NCBI GenBank assembly: GCA_902705865.1
Contig: CACSIO010000061.1
Location: forward strand, 212,216 to 276,215
Reading direction: 5' to 3'
Length of the DNA: 64,000 nucleotides
Source: BD1-7 clade bacterium
GTDB taxonomy: Bacteria > Pseudomonadota > Gammaproteobacteria > Pseudomonadales > DT-91
Of the stretch, positions 10,701 through 18,738 are shown one piece after another. Within the stretch, counting starts at the first letter, position 1; every line of letters starts with the position of its first letter. A program made the translations under genes and the position numbers. Below the pieces are notes generated by a model that was given only the letters and a program-made list of their open reading frames with translations, was not told the DNA's origin and searched no databases.

Positions 10701-13700
10701 ACGCCGAATCCGGTTCAACCTATCGCTGGTTGGTGGATGGTACTGCGATCAGTAACGCGACCTTTAAAGGTTACACCATCAAAGAAGAAGATCGTGGCAA
10801 AAACCTGACCTTCGAGGTAACACCAAGAGCAGCTACTGGCGCAGCAACCGGTGTTGCAGTGACCAGTCGACCTGTTACCGTTTTAACAAATCGTGCACCA
10901 ACAGCAACCAATGTTGTCGTCACAGATGGTAATGGTGGCACCGTAAATCCAGGCGATACGTTGACGGTCAGTTATGACTATAACGATGAAGAAGGCGACC
11001 TGGAAGGCGACACCAATATCGCGTGGCAGTACCGTAAAGGCGGCTCCTCGGGTTACATTCCTAATGCGAGTGGTAGCTCCACCTATGTGGTAAGCAGCGC
11101 TTATACCGATGGTGAGGTTTGGGCCTTGGTCACGCCAAAAGCTCAATCGGGTGTGTTGAATGGCGAGGTGGCTCAATCAAATACCCTAAATGTTGTAGCC
11201 AAACCGAAGCAAGCACCGGCATTGAATAACATTAAGATCGTTGATCAAAATGATGGTGACGTAAATGTGGGTGATGTGCTCGGTGTTACCTACGACTTTA
11301 TCGATGCTGACGGTGACCTTGAAGACGGCACAACGTTCGTCTGGAAACGGAACGGACTGCCGATCGAAGGTCAATTAGCTAGCACCTATACTGTTAACGC
11401 AACCGATGCAGGTCAGCGTGTTAGTGTAACGGTAACACCGGGTTCTGATGCAGGGGAAACTGGAGGCGCATACACCGCTGGTTTCGTGACTGTCGAGGAT
11501 GCTCCCGTGCCAGCCCTTACCTTCGAAATGGACGGTGACGTGAAAGCACTGGTGGGTGTTGATTTCGCCAACCCTGCCACAGCGGCCGGCAGTGGTACGG
11601 TAACCTATACCATCTCTGACGAGACTGTCGCGTTTGTGTCTAACGGACAATACCCAGCGCACCCTGCCGGCAAGGTGATTCCGTTTGCAGAAGGTACAGC
11701 TACGATTACCGCTACCATAGCGGCATCGGGGCAATCGCCTGAAATCTCTGAAAGCTACGATATTGAGGTCAAGCCAGCGAGCTTTGGTGTAAAAGCTTGG
11801 GTTGGTGATAATGGTTCGACATTCACATTTGCGAACAACTTATCCGGCATGTTGCTTCACAGTACGACAGATGAACTGTGTGATTGGAGTGATCCGGCCG
11901 GTTGTTTGAACTACCAATCAACGACATTGCAAGATTATGTGAGCGCACCTACCGACGTGGATGATGCGGCGTTAACCACTGGTCGTGCCGGTTACTACCG
12001 AATTGATTACGGTAATTATCAAGCGCGTGCACAACTGAGAGCTAATACATACTCACCAACCAAGGGTGCGGCAGTTGTTGAATTTAAAGGCAAGTTGTGG
12101 CGTCTTGGCGGCGATGGCGTCAACGGTGGTAATAGCGAGATTTGGTCGTCGGTAGATGGTCGAGCTTGGAAGCAAGAAGTGACTGATGCTAGCCAGCTGT
12201 TCTCCAAACGTTACGACCACAATGTAATCGAGTTTCAAGGTCGTTTGTGGTTAACCGGTGGTAGTAACATTGACCTCGTTAGCGGCCGACTGGAGCACAA
12301 ACAGGACATCTGGTCATCGACCGATGGCATTCACTGGGTGCAGAACACAACATTCGCTGATTTTAATCGCTATAGCGGCCACAGTGTGGTTAAGGCCAAC
12401 GGCAGATTGTGGCTTTCAGGTGGACCAACGCCGACGATGCAAGGCGCGCTTTGGTCATCAGACAACGGTTTTGATTGGGCTAAAGCGAGCTTAGTGGCAA
12501 TGAACGTGTGTGCATCCACCACATCACGCATTGAATTGGGTGTTGTTCGTGGCGGAGATGCCGCAGACAAGCTCTTGTGTCATTCCAACGGTGTTATCTA
12601 CGAACTGGCAGGGAATGCCTGGTCAGAAGTTGCTAGAACAAGCAGCAACCTGACAGGAATTCGCACCGGCGATGCATCACGTTTTGTTACGACTGACAGC
12701 ACAATGCTTCTTATCGATCCTGCTCAAGGTCTGGTCTACCTTCGACTAGAGGATGGTAGTTGGAGTCAATATGATGCGGGCACTGATCCACGTGCGTTTA
12801 TTGCAACCGGTGAGGCGAATGTTGTCGCATTTAATGGCAAGGCATGGGTCCACGCAGCGCAAGACGCACATATTCGTGCGCTCAGTTCTTCCGACGGTTT
12901 TTATTGGTCAACAGATGTCAATAACTTCCCGCCGCGCTTTAATGCTGCGGTGAATTCTGACAACGGCAAGCTCATCATGGCGGGTGGTATCACCGGTACT
13001 TATGCGACCGATGTTTGGCAATCGGATGATGGTATCAGTTGGAATGAGCTAAAAACCTCCAATGAGATAGCGGCGCAGAACACGTTGTCGGCGACAAGGC
13101 TCAATGATCACTGGTGGATCAGTCAATCTAACGGTGATGTTTCCCGATTGAATGTTGTAGGTGATGCTGCAACTTGGGAGGTGATGGCGAGTGTTTCGAG
13201 TGGCGATTTCGCCAATATGACGTTCAATCGCTTGGTCAAACATAATAAAAAGCTGTTCTTAATTGCCGGTACGTTGGGTGCTGAAAATCGTGTTTATGTT
13301 TCTGATATCTACGGCATGAATTGGACGGATATCGGCGAGTTACAAGGTACGCCTTTTGCCTCTGCGCAAGCGTTCAGTGCGTTCAGTTTCAAGGGCTCAC
13401 TGTGGGTCGTTGCTGGGCTAGATAGCGTTGGTAGCTCGAATAAAATCTGGCAATCGACGGACGACGGCCTGACTTGGACAGAAACCGTGGCACCGTTTGA
13501 TGCGCGTTACTTCCCTCACATTACGGTGTTTAATGATGCATTGTGGATGGTTGGCGGCTCCAAAAGTGGCGGTGGTTATAACGATGTTTGGCGTTCAACC
13601 AATGGCACCGATTGGACGCGAGTGGTTGAAGACGCGGGGTTCCCAGTGCGTGTGAATGCCAGCTTGGTGGTTCATGATGGTCGAATGATGCTGGTGGGTG

Positions 13701-13825
13701 GCCTGGATGGTAATGGCAAGAGGCTATCTGATGTACTGTCGTCAACCGATGGCATCAGCTGGCAAAAAGCCGTGACATCAACCATTGAGTTTGATCCGGA
13801 GCCTGTGATGCCCGTGCTAGATTGA
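7793..13825 (+). CDS. Giant lipoprotein with 12 Ig-like repeats and kelch-like C-terminus
   Basis: 2010 residues. The start MKKLALAVAVATAAAGC is a lipoprotein signal with the lipidated Cys at 17, followed by an acidic/Gly linker. Residues about 34-1235 form twelve tandem repeats of about 100 residues, each opening with AP and carrying DAEG, FRWLRDG, YTVTAADEGK and FEVTPVA-type blocks, a cadherin/Ig-like beta fold. An Ig-like spacer (about 1240-1330) follows. Residues from about 1420 to the end hold repeated FKGKLWRLGG / IWSSVDGRAWK units, a beta-propeller (kelch/BNR-like). It is probably a surface stalk presenting a propeller head for adhesion or ligand binding. It lies 127 bp after the RND gene but has its own motif-containing promoter region and ends in a strong terminator. 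Confidence 0.85.
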   Translation: MKKLALAVAVATAAAGCSDNDNDRGGNRGTQNQAPVVTDLVIHDVNGESVKVADVLRAQYTYSDVDNDAEGDTRFQWLVDGVAVTGATDKEYTVQSSDIGKPITLMITPVAQAGVREGAAETTAAVTVSIDGAPKAENVQVADNTAGVVKAGTLLTGSYDYVDAEDDAEGASAFRWLRDGQPIADATEKNYTVTAADEGKDLIFEVTPVAQGGVLQGAAYQSVVIEVQANEAPVASAVSITGDNGGNTRKGTTLTGTYTYSDSESDAEGASTFRWLRGGEAIADATAVTYTITAEDEGKNIVFEVTPVANAGALAGAPAVSTNTISVPANGAPMAVGVSVSNNTDDVIKVGTVLTGSYTFKDDENDDEDLSVDGTQLRWLRNGVEIANATGNEYTVTAADEDKALTFAVTPKAKSGVVQGLRSVSDVIDVALNEAPIAADVSITDVNGGEAIIGDFLQGDYNYTDVENDEENESATRFRWLRNGMTIEGETQKTYTLMPDDEGKKIQFEVVPVAKSGALEGQAKTSSELTVSVDSNTAPSFSSLSFDNVDATIGQTLTILFSYNDADGDAEGDHTFQWFRNGTQINGVAGATYDVADADKGAIITAKATAVAATGVTQGARQDVAGNVTIADSAANTAPRATELSITTSTGRPPKTGDTLTLNYTFVDGEGDTESGSLIKWYVNDDAILGANQATLTVGANHLGKTIKAVVIPRASSGVNSETPYETEIPVPADAAPVVTGVTVNDDNGGGAEVGDVLSVDYTYGDPDGHVEAGTIISWYHERVLITSGTSKTYTIKAEDKGKTIFAAVHPRANGLYGFLVFSTEGVSVPANNAPTFTSLTFDKAIAKVGDTIRINYTYQDADNDAAGNHVFRWYRGGTQIAGATGNVYTVTEDDAGENLTAKATAVAAAGELQGVEQLVANGLAFNIPSLPTNAAPLASDVKLQWHSSTQLAPGTYITGSYAYSDDENDAESGSTYRWLVDGTAISNATFKGYTIKEEDRGKNLTFEVTPRAATGAATGVAVTSRPVTVLTNRAPTATNVVVTDGNGGTVNPGDTLTVSYDYNDEEGDLEGDTNIAWQYRKGGSSGYIPNASGSSTYVVSSAYTDGEVWALVTPKAQSGVLNGEVAQSNTLNVVAKPKQAPALNNIKIVDQNDGDVNVGDVLGVTYDFIDADGDLEDGTTFVWKRNGLPIEGQLASTYTVNATDAGQRVSVTVTPGSDAGETGGAYTAGFVTVEDAPVPALTFEMDGDVKALVGVDFANPATAAGSGTVTYTISDETVAFVSNGQYPAHPAGKVIPFAEGTATITATIAASGQSPEISESYDIEVKPASFGVKAWVGDNGSTFTFANNLSGMLLHSTTDELCDWSDPAGCLNYQSTTLQDYVSAPTDVDDAALTTGRAGYYRIDYGNYQARAQLRANTYSPTKGAAVVEFKGKLWRLGGDGVNGGNSEIWSSVDGRAWKQEVTDASQLFSKRYDHNVIEFQGRLWLTGGSNIDLVSGRLEHKQDIWSSTDGIHWVQNTTFADFNRYSGHSVVKANGRLWLSGGPTPTMQGALWSSDNGFDWAKASLVAMNVCASTTSRIELGVVRGGDAADKLLCHSNGVIYELAGNAWSEVARTSSNLTGIRTGDASRFVTTDSTMLLIDPAQGLVYLRLEDGSWSQYDAGTDPRAFIATGEANVVAFNGKAWVHAAQDAHIRALSSSDGFYWSTDVNNFPPRFNAAVNSDNGKLIMAGGITGTYATDVWQSDDGISWNELKTSNEIAAQNTLSATRLNDHWWISQSNGDVSRLNVVGDAATWEVMASVSSGDFANMTFNRLVKHNKKLFLIAGTLGAENRVYVSDIYGMNWTDIGELQGTPFASAQAFSAFSFKGSLWVVAGLDSVGSSNKIWQSTDDGLTWTETVAPFDARYFPHITVFNDALWMVGGSKSGGGYNDVWRSTNGTDWTRVVEDAGFPVRVNASLVVHDGRMMLVGGLDGNGKRLSDVLSSTDGISWQKAVTSTIEFDPEPVMPVLD
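7892..11510 (+). repeat. Twelve tandem ~300-bp coding repeats (Ig-like modules)
   Basis: Twelve consecutive modules of about 97-106 codons, visible at protein level from the recurring AP start, the acidic D-x-DAEG turn, the (F/Y)RWLR core and the TPVA-x-AG-x-QG end. DNA identity between modules is moderate, so this is an old expansion and not a recent duplication. Modules 6 and 9 form a sub-type (FSYNDADGDAEGDH / YTYQDADNDAAGNH, with KATAVAA), suggesting block duplication. Confidence 0.8.
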
Positions 13826-13844
13826 TCGTGTTTGTCTAAAGTTA

Positions 13845-13875
13845 AGCCCGCTAGGTTCGCCTAGCGGGCTTTTTT
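13845..13875 (+). terminator. Rho-independent terminator after the giant lipoprotein gene
   Basis: A perfect 11-bp stem AGCCCGCTAGG / CCTAGCGGGCT with a TTCG tetraloop, followed by a run of T. It begins 20 bp after the stop codon at 13825. The TTCG loop makes it especially stable. Confidence 0.93.
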
Positions 13876-14325
13876 GTGGATGTTGTTTTCGTTCGTGATT
13901 GGGTTGGTTGGGCAGGCACAATGCCATCGTGCAATGGTGTCAGGACTGATCACAAAATAGGTAGGCTTATCGCAGTATGTCGGCTGATACTGCCCGTTTG
14001 CGGATCACCACGATAGTTTTGTTATTGGAGCAGTCGACTTGAAACGACAGGATAGCTTGCTGCTTAACAGCGGTTGTTGTGATGCCACTGCAAAAAAGAA
14101 ATGCTGAACGAGGTGCCCGGTTGATAGTCACGATGAATCATTACCTAAACGAAGATTATGGCGTGGGCGGTAAGAAAGGTTTGCGCTTGTAGTGTATGGT
14201 GTTGTTTCGTAAGGAAGTATGGGTTAACCGACCAAGCCCTATATTCACCGCAACAAATAAACATTGTCTTAATCGAATCTATAGGGCCTGAATTCATATA
14301 GTCAAAGAAATAGTCTTAATGTCCA
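13876..14325. other. Gene-free stretch between convergent genes
   Basis: About 450 bp between the terminator and the stop of the minus-strand lipoprotein gene. No frame with a credible ribosome site and no recognisable RNA gene is visible. A minus-strand frame around 14060-14210 lacks stops for a short distance but matches nothing I know. Confidence 0.4.
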
Positions 14326-15732
14326 TTAAGGGCACCCTAAATAGTTAACACTCACGCTATCTTCAAAAAAGTCAGGGCCAGGCGTGTTATCGTAATCAAC
14401 CCCTGTGACGCTTAAATAGTTTGTAAAGTTAGTCTGGCTGCAGGTCGAAAAATTCGACTGCGGGTTAAGGCTATCGGTCATCACAAAATTGGATGTATTG
14501 CAGATATTATCTTCACCATCATGCGGTATTCCAAGGTTGTGACCCAGCATATGAGCAAGGAAGAAATCACTGTCAGGTCCGGCCGTAAGCGTACTTTGCT
14601 GGCCCTGTAATGACGCTATACCCCTAACGAATGCAGTGTCTGACTCTTGTCCTGAATAGAGCGCAACTTTATCGCGTGATACATTCGCTTGAGCCCATGT
14701 AGAAAAGCTATTATGCATGCTGGTTACACTCACTTGGTCGTCGCCATCCACAGTGATGGTATAAGGGTCTGTGCAGTGCACGCGAACTTCACTCACATGT
14801 ACACCGATGGTTGGCGTCAGTGTCGCTAAGCGTTTATTCGCCTCTAGCACATCCGCATGCAAAAAAGCTCGCAAGGCTGCCTCGTCTTGCCCAAGCAAAT
14901 CCCACATGGCTGAATCAATAATAATCGCAGTTTCCATGATTTTGGATGTTGTATCGTCGAGATAATCGTTGGCGTCGTAATCGGGTAGACTTGCTGTCAA
15001 ATTGTTACCTCGAACCAATCTTATTAGGCCAAAGCTTTCTTTGGGCGCTACTGCATATTTGGCTGGATTGATGTCTAATCTTAGCAACCATGCGTTGCGG
15101 TTACCCACTCCATTATTGGACCAGTAGAGTTCGAACCCCGTTAGCAGGTTGGGGAAATAATCAGTATTCATGGCGTTAGGGCCATTGCAGTTATCGAAGT
15201 CCACGCAATCGATTATTGAGAGAAATTCAGAGGCTTCATTAAGCGAGTGGGCTATGTGGGCGTTTTCATTCGGTAGGCGCCAATCCGTATATCCGCAAAA
15301 GCTCAGACCATTGATTTCGGCAATATAGGCGTCGGTATCACAGTAGGCATTGGGATTAGCGTTTAACGGTGGAGTGGTGCAGGTAGCGCCACCATCGGTA
15401 ATAGGGTCCCAATCAGTACCTCGTTGAGATACGGCTGTGGTATTCATAAAATAGGAATTGTTTTGGCGGAACCCGTCAGAGTTTGGCTTTTTCACTTCCC
15501 ATACTAAGCCCGAATCATTATCGCGTACGCAGCTCCACTGATCATTGGTTGCTTCGCTGCCAGCGTTATTCCAAGCAAGGCTCTGATCGGCTAGCACGCT
15601 ACCGGCGGCGTCAAGCTTTTGCAGACGTGGTACAGGCGTAGTCGTAGGATTTGGCGTAGGCTCGGGTGTTTCTGGAATACATGCGGATATTGTTAACAGC
15701 GATGTGAAAATCAAAGGCAGCTTCAATGTCAT
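14326..15732 (-). CDS. DUF1566 / reprolysin-like metalloprotease-fold lipoprotein
   Basis: 468 residues. The signal MTLKLPLIFTSLLTISAC has a lipobox (ISAC), followed by a Pro/Thr linker. Residues about 50-245 are a DUF1566 (Lcl C-terminal) domain: TGLVWEVKKP, GYTDWRLPNENA, YWSNNG. Residues about 265-468 look like a reprolysin/M12-type zinc protease ending with HMLGHNLGIPHDG. In the canonical HExxHxxGxxH(D) motif the catalytic Glu is Met here, while the three His ligands remain, so zinc may bind but normal peptide hydrolysis is unlikely. The start has GGAAGAA 8 bases upstream. Likely outer-membrane or surface anchored. It appears to be a single gene. Confidence 0.75.
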   Translation of the reverse strand: MTLKLPLIFTSLLTISACIPETPEPTPNPTTTPVPRLQKLDAAGSVLADQSLAWNNAGSEATNDQWSCVRDNDSGLVWEVKKPNSDGFRQNNSYFMNTTAVSQRGTDWDPITDGGATCTTPPLNANPNAYCDTDAYIAEINGLSFCGYTDWRLPNENAHIAHSLNEASEFLSIIDCVDFDNCNGPNAMNTDYFPNLLTGFELYWSNNGVGNRNAWLLRLDINPAKYAVAPKESFGLIRLVRGNNLTASLPDYDANDYLDDTTSKIMETAIIIDSAMWDLLGQDEAALRAFLHADVLEANKRLATLTPTIGVHVSEVRVHCTDPYTITVDGDDQVSVTSMHNSFSTWAQANVSRDKVALYSGQESDTAFVRGIASLQGQQSTLTAGPDSDFFLAHMLGHNLGIPHDGEDNICNTSNFVMTDSLNPQSNFSTCSQTNFTNYLSVTGVDYDNTPGPDFFEDSVSVNYLGCP

Positions 15733-16072
15733 TGTTTTATTCTTCCATTTAAGGGGCGGTTAGCGGCAATCAGGAGTATAAAGCAGCTCGCCTACCCACT
15801 ACATTAGAAATTGTTTGTATCCAATTGTTGAAGGGGTATTTTGGTGTAAAGAAGACATGAATGTTCTAGTATGATGCGCAATTTGATCGATTTTTCAGTA
15901 TTATAAAACGCCATTTCGTAACAAGACTTTTTGGACACCTATGGCAGAATATTCTCTGTGGGAAAGGCGCGTGTATCGCGGTCAGTAGACTCCGATCGAT
16001 ATGCGTTGATGGCGTACCGCTATATTGAATTGAATTCCATGAGAAATCTGATGGTCACGCTGGTTAGAAATA
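15733..16072. other. Intergenic stretch upstream of the DUF1566 gene
   Basis: 340 bp that must hold the promoter of the 14326-15732 gene and the 3' end of the gene at 16073. An ATG at 15940 begins 15 codons (MAEYSLWERRVYRGQ) without a ribosome site before a stop. It could be a truncated start of a lost gene. Nothing else is recognised. Confidence 0.35.
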
Positions 16073-16678
16073 TCAGAACTCCATTCCCAGCTCATAATCA
16101 GATACCTTGATTAACCGGATGCCCTCAGCTCCTTGGTTGTTGAGCGCGTCAGCAATCGTTTGATGAATAAAAATGTTGGGTATATCCGTACCGCCGATTC
16201 TGAAAATCAGTCGTTCTTCTTCTTTGATAGAAGCTAACCGCTTCTCATCGAGGCTATAACGATGAATATGTGGGGTATCACCGGAGTGATTTTCAACGTA
16301 GTCGGAGGCTTTTCTATCCCAGCAATCTAGTTTGTTAAACAGATTGACCAGCCAGTAATTCTCGCAAGCTTCTTTGTGATCATCTTCGAATATCGCAGGA
16401 AAGAACTTTCCCTGATAGATGCAAGTTTCAGCAATACCGGATAGCAAGCTGGCGTGTAACACAAGATCCAGTGTGTCATGCAGTATGTTAGCCGGCGGTT
16501 TACCTGTGTCTTCGTCGAGTTTTGCCCGGTAAACAGCAGGACCTTCGCTGAGCAACATTGTTTTTTGAAAAGGGCTTCTAGCGCGTGTGCTTTTTGTGGG
16601 TGCGACGAAACTAATTTTTTCGTCGTAGCTCACTTCTGGGAAGACTAAATAGTACTGGTCATTGATGTGATTATTCAT
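16073..16678 (-). CDS. Imm11-like (DUF1629) putative immunity protein
   Basis: 201 residues, cytosolic, no signal peptide. The C-terminal half has the Imm11/DUF1629 order of elements: YWLVNLFNKLDCWDRKAS, a Leu/Asp-Glu-Lys block (YSLDEKRLASI), IFRIGG, IFIHQTIADAL, then GIRLIKV. Imm11-type proteins neutralise secreted polymorphic toxins. No toxin gene lies beside it, so it would be an orphan immunity gene defending against neighbours, or its toxin has been lost. The upstream ribosome site is weak. The family call is by pattern recognition and could be tested by a profile search. Confidence 0.55.
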   Translation of the reverse strand: MNNHINDQYYLVFPEVSYDEKISFVAPTKSTRARSPFQKTMLLSEGPAVYRAKLDEDTGKPPANILHDTLDLVLHASLLSGIAETCIYQGKFFPAIFEDDHKEACENYWLVNLFNKLDCWDRKASDYVENHSGDTPHIHRYSLDEKRLASIKEEERLIFRIGGTDIPNIFIHQTIADALNNQGAEGIRLIKVSDYELGMEF

Positions 16679-17021
16679 AGATTAAGAATATTGTGCTGTT
16701 ATTGAGTTTGTTTATACAAGTATGTGCGTCGAGCTGCAAATCGCTTTGAAGTTTATTATACCGCGCGTATCGTAGAAATTAATCGCGAATATCGCCCCGA
16801 GCTAAGGAGCAATATGAGTAGGAATCAAAGAGCGGCCATGTGTTGCTATGAGTAGATATATGAGTAGTGCCATAGGTGAGGTTAATTCTTCTTTTCGAGG
16901 TCTTTCGGTATGGCTGTCCTGTTATAACGACGTTATGTATCTGGCTATTTAAAAAATAATACCGTTGAACTTGTACTTCTACAATACTTGACTAATCAAG
17001 CAAGTATCAAGAGGTTGGAAG
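16679..17021. other. Divergent intergenic region, Imm11-like gene and MarR gene
   Basis: 343 bp with the promoters of both flanking genes and, at its right end, the MarR-type operator. An AAGGAG precedes an ATG at 16814 that opens only 13 codons. A frame from GTG 16724 to 16855 (43 codons) includes it. Neither is convincing as a gene. Confidence 0.35.
16984..17007. promoter_or_regulatory. Inverted repeat, probable MarR autoregulatory operator
   Basis: ATACTTG at 16984-16990 and CAAGTAT at 17001-17007 form inverted arms. A nested CTTGA-CTAA-TCAAG palindrome spans about 16988-17000. The site ends 14 bp before the GTG of the MarR gene, where repressor binding would block its promoter or initiation. 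MarR dimers typically bind such AT-rich palindromes next to their own genes. Confidence 0.6.
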
Positions 17022-17441
17022 GTGTCAGATAATTCGCTAGAAGCAAACTTCGTTATTCAAAATTCAATATTGGCTTCTAAATTGGCTAAGAAGGTAGATG
17101 GACAGCTTAGTATTCATGGTATCAGTTTTACCGAGTTTATGATCATGTACTATTTGGATTCAGCTGTTCTGAAAACCATGCGACGAATCGAGATAGCTGA
17201 AGCCGTAGGCATAAGCGCTTCAGGAGTAACACGCGTGATTGCGCCAATGGAAAAAATCGGAATAGTCGAAAGAGAGTCAAACCGTAGAGATGCTCGCCAG
17301 AGCTTAGTTAAGCTGTCAAAAGCCGGGCAGCGTCTATTTGCAGATGCATCTGTAAGCTTCGAAGATTGTTCAAAAAGTATGCTTAAATCGCTAAGCGGCA
17401 ATCAATTAGAAAAGTTTATTGAGTTATCAGGCAAGTTATAG
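17022..17441 (+). CDS. MarR-family transcriptional regulator
   Basis: 139 residues, normal MarR size. The winged helix is clear: RRIEIAEAVGISASGVTRVI (recognition helix), then EKIGIVERESNRRDARQSLV (wing) and LSKAGQRLF. Start is GTG 17022 with GAGG 7 bases upstream. A palindrome directly upstream suggests autorepression. It is followed 104 bp later by an isochorismatase-like hydrolase on the same strand, which may be its target. The ligand is unknown. Confidence 0.88.
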   Translation: MSDNSLEANFVIQNSILASKLAKKVDGQLSIHGISFTEFMIMYYLDSAVLKTMRRIEIAEAVGISASGVTRVIAPMEKIGIVERESNRRDARQSLVKLSKAGQRLFADASVSFEDCSKSMLKSLSGNQLEKFIELSGKL

Positions 17442-17545
17442 AATATTATTTGAATTTAAAAATACATAACAGATAAATACTCGGGATCTTTCAGCTCTTA
17501 TTAGTGCTAGTAGGTGTCGGCTTCATATCAAAATTAGGAGGGTAG

Positions 17546-18058
17546 ATGACTTCAGCAGTGTTGATCATTGATGTTCAGCGTGGGGTTTTTGAATCAGAAA
17601 CTGAAATATTTGATGCTCAGAGAGTTATTGATAACATAAATATTTTGATCGATAAGGCGAGATTGCAATCGAGCATTGTCATATTCATTCAGCACGAAAT
17701 TCAGGGCGTCGCCGAGTATGGAAGTAAAATTTGGCAGTTGTGTAGCAAACTCAATGTAATGCCGCATGACGAGAGAGTCAGGAAAACCACGCCTGATTCA
17801 TTTTCCGGGACGAATTTGGATGATATTTTACAAAAGTTAGATGTAGATAGCTTGGTGGTAACCGGTTATGCATCCGACGTTTGTATTGATCGAACGACGT
17901 TCAGTGCTGTAACTCGTGGCTATTCGGTAAAACTCATCAAAGATGCGCACACGACCCAGAGCAAAGGCGCGCTGACGGCTAGCCAGATACGGGATCACCA
18001 TAACGTGATTCTTTCAATGTATCCGCAAGTAGAATTGATTGATACTGTTGACTGGTGA
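17546..18058 (+). CDS. Isochorismatase-like cysteine hydrolase
   Basis: 170 residues, single-domain cysteine hydrolase fold. The catalytic triad is visible: Asp in LIIDVQRGVF near residue 9, Lys in VRKTTPDSFSGT, and Cys in GYASDVCIDRTTFSAVTRGY preceded by the usual non-proline peptide region. AGGAGGG sits just before the ATG. Family members hydrolyse isochorismate, nicotinamide, N-carbamoyl compounds and similar amides; the exact substrate cannot be read. Location next to a MarR gene suggests induction by a small aromatic or amide compound. Confidence 0.85.
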   Translation: MTSAVLIIDVQRGVFESETEIFDAQRVIDNINILIDKARLQSSIVIFIQHEIQGVAEYGSKIWQLCSKLNVMPHDERVRKTTPDSFSGTNLDDILQKLDVDSLVVTGYASDVCIDRTTFSAVTRGYSVKLIKDAHTTQSKGALTASQIRDHHNVILSMYPQVELIDTVDW

Positions 18059-18130
18059 AGCCTGACAAGAATGTGAAAAGATAAGCTACCGCTTGAAGTT
18101 AGCTGGTTGCGGCGTACGAAGGAGAGTCAC

Positions 18131-18517
18131 TTGAGTGCGTTAAAGTATCTAGTGATATTTTGTTCCGGATTTTTGGTGCTGTGTTGAGTATTTTGGGTGT
18201 GGCTAACGACTTCTCATGACTGTAGAGAAGTAGAGATCTATGAGTCACCTAACTCGATGTTGAGTCTCTATCACATGCAATCTAAATCTGATGCAGGGCA
18301 CGCTCCTTATGGCGATCATTTCATCTTAAGTCCCACTAACATCCTAGGTGGGAAATACATTGGAACAACGGTATTCGCTGCGTATTGTGAAGGACAGATG
18401 GAAGTAAGGTGGCGTGAAAAAAACACCATTCATATCAAATGCTCTTATGATCCTGAGGTGGTTTGGACAAAAATTGAAAGGTACAAAGGGATCGATATAA
18501 TCCTACGACAGGATTGA
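18131..18517 (+). pseudogene. Small membrane-anchored protein interrupted by an in-frame TGA
   Basis: From TTG 18131, preceded by an excellent AAGGAGA ribosome site, 18 codons encode a hydrophobic helix (LSALKYLVIFCSGFLVLC). Then comes TGA at 18185-18187, after which the same frame continues to 18517 (VFWVWLTTSHDCREVEIYES and on). Read through, it would be about 128 residues with an N-terminal anchor and a beta-rich domain loosely like DUF5412 (SPTNILGGKYIGTTVF, then IKCSYDPEVVW). The stop suggests a recent nonsense mutation or a base error; a restart at GTG 18197 would lose the anchor. Confidence 0.5.
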
Positions 18518-18738
18518 TCCGACTAGCACGATGAGAGTGGCTCAAGGTCATCGGTCAATATGAACTTGAGCTACCCTTTGGTTGATATTGACAGGCGCCA
18601 TTAAACCCATCATCAGACCTCCGATCTTATTGCACTCAGTTGATGATATGAGTACCTGTTAGATCATCTCAGCATGCCGAGGGGTAGGGCAGGCATACCC
18701 TAGAGGTATCGATTGCGTCTTCTACTGTTTAGTTCGTT

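Noticed and set aside
16724..16855. 43-codon frame, including a 13-codon ORF with AAGGAG
   Set aside because: Too short to assess and no similarity recognised; it lies in a promoter region.
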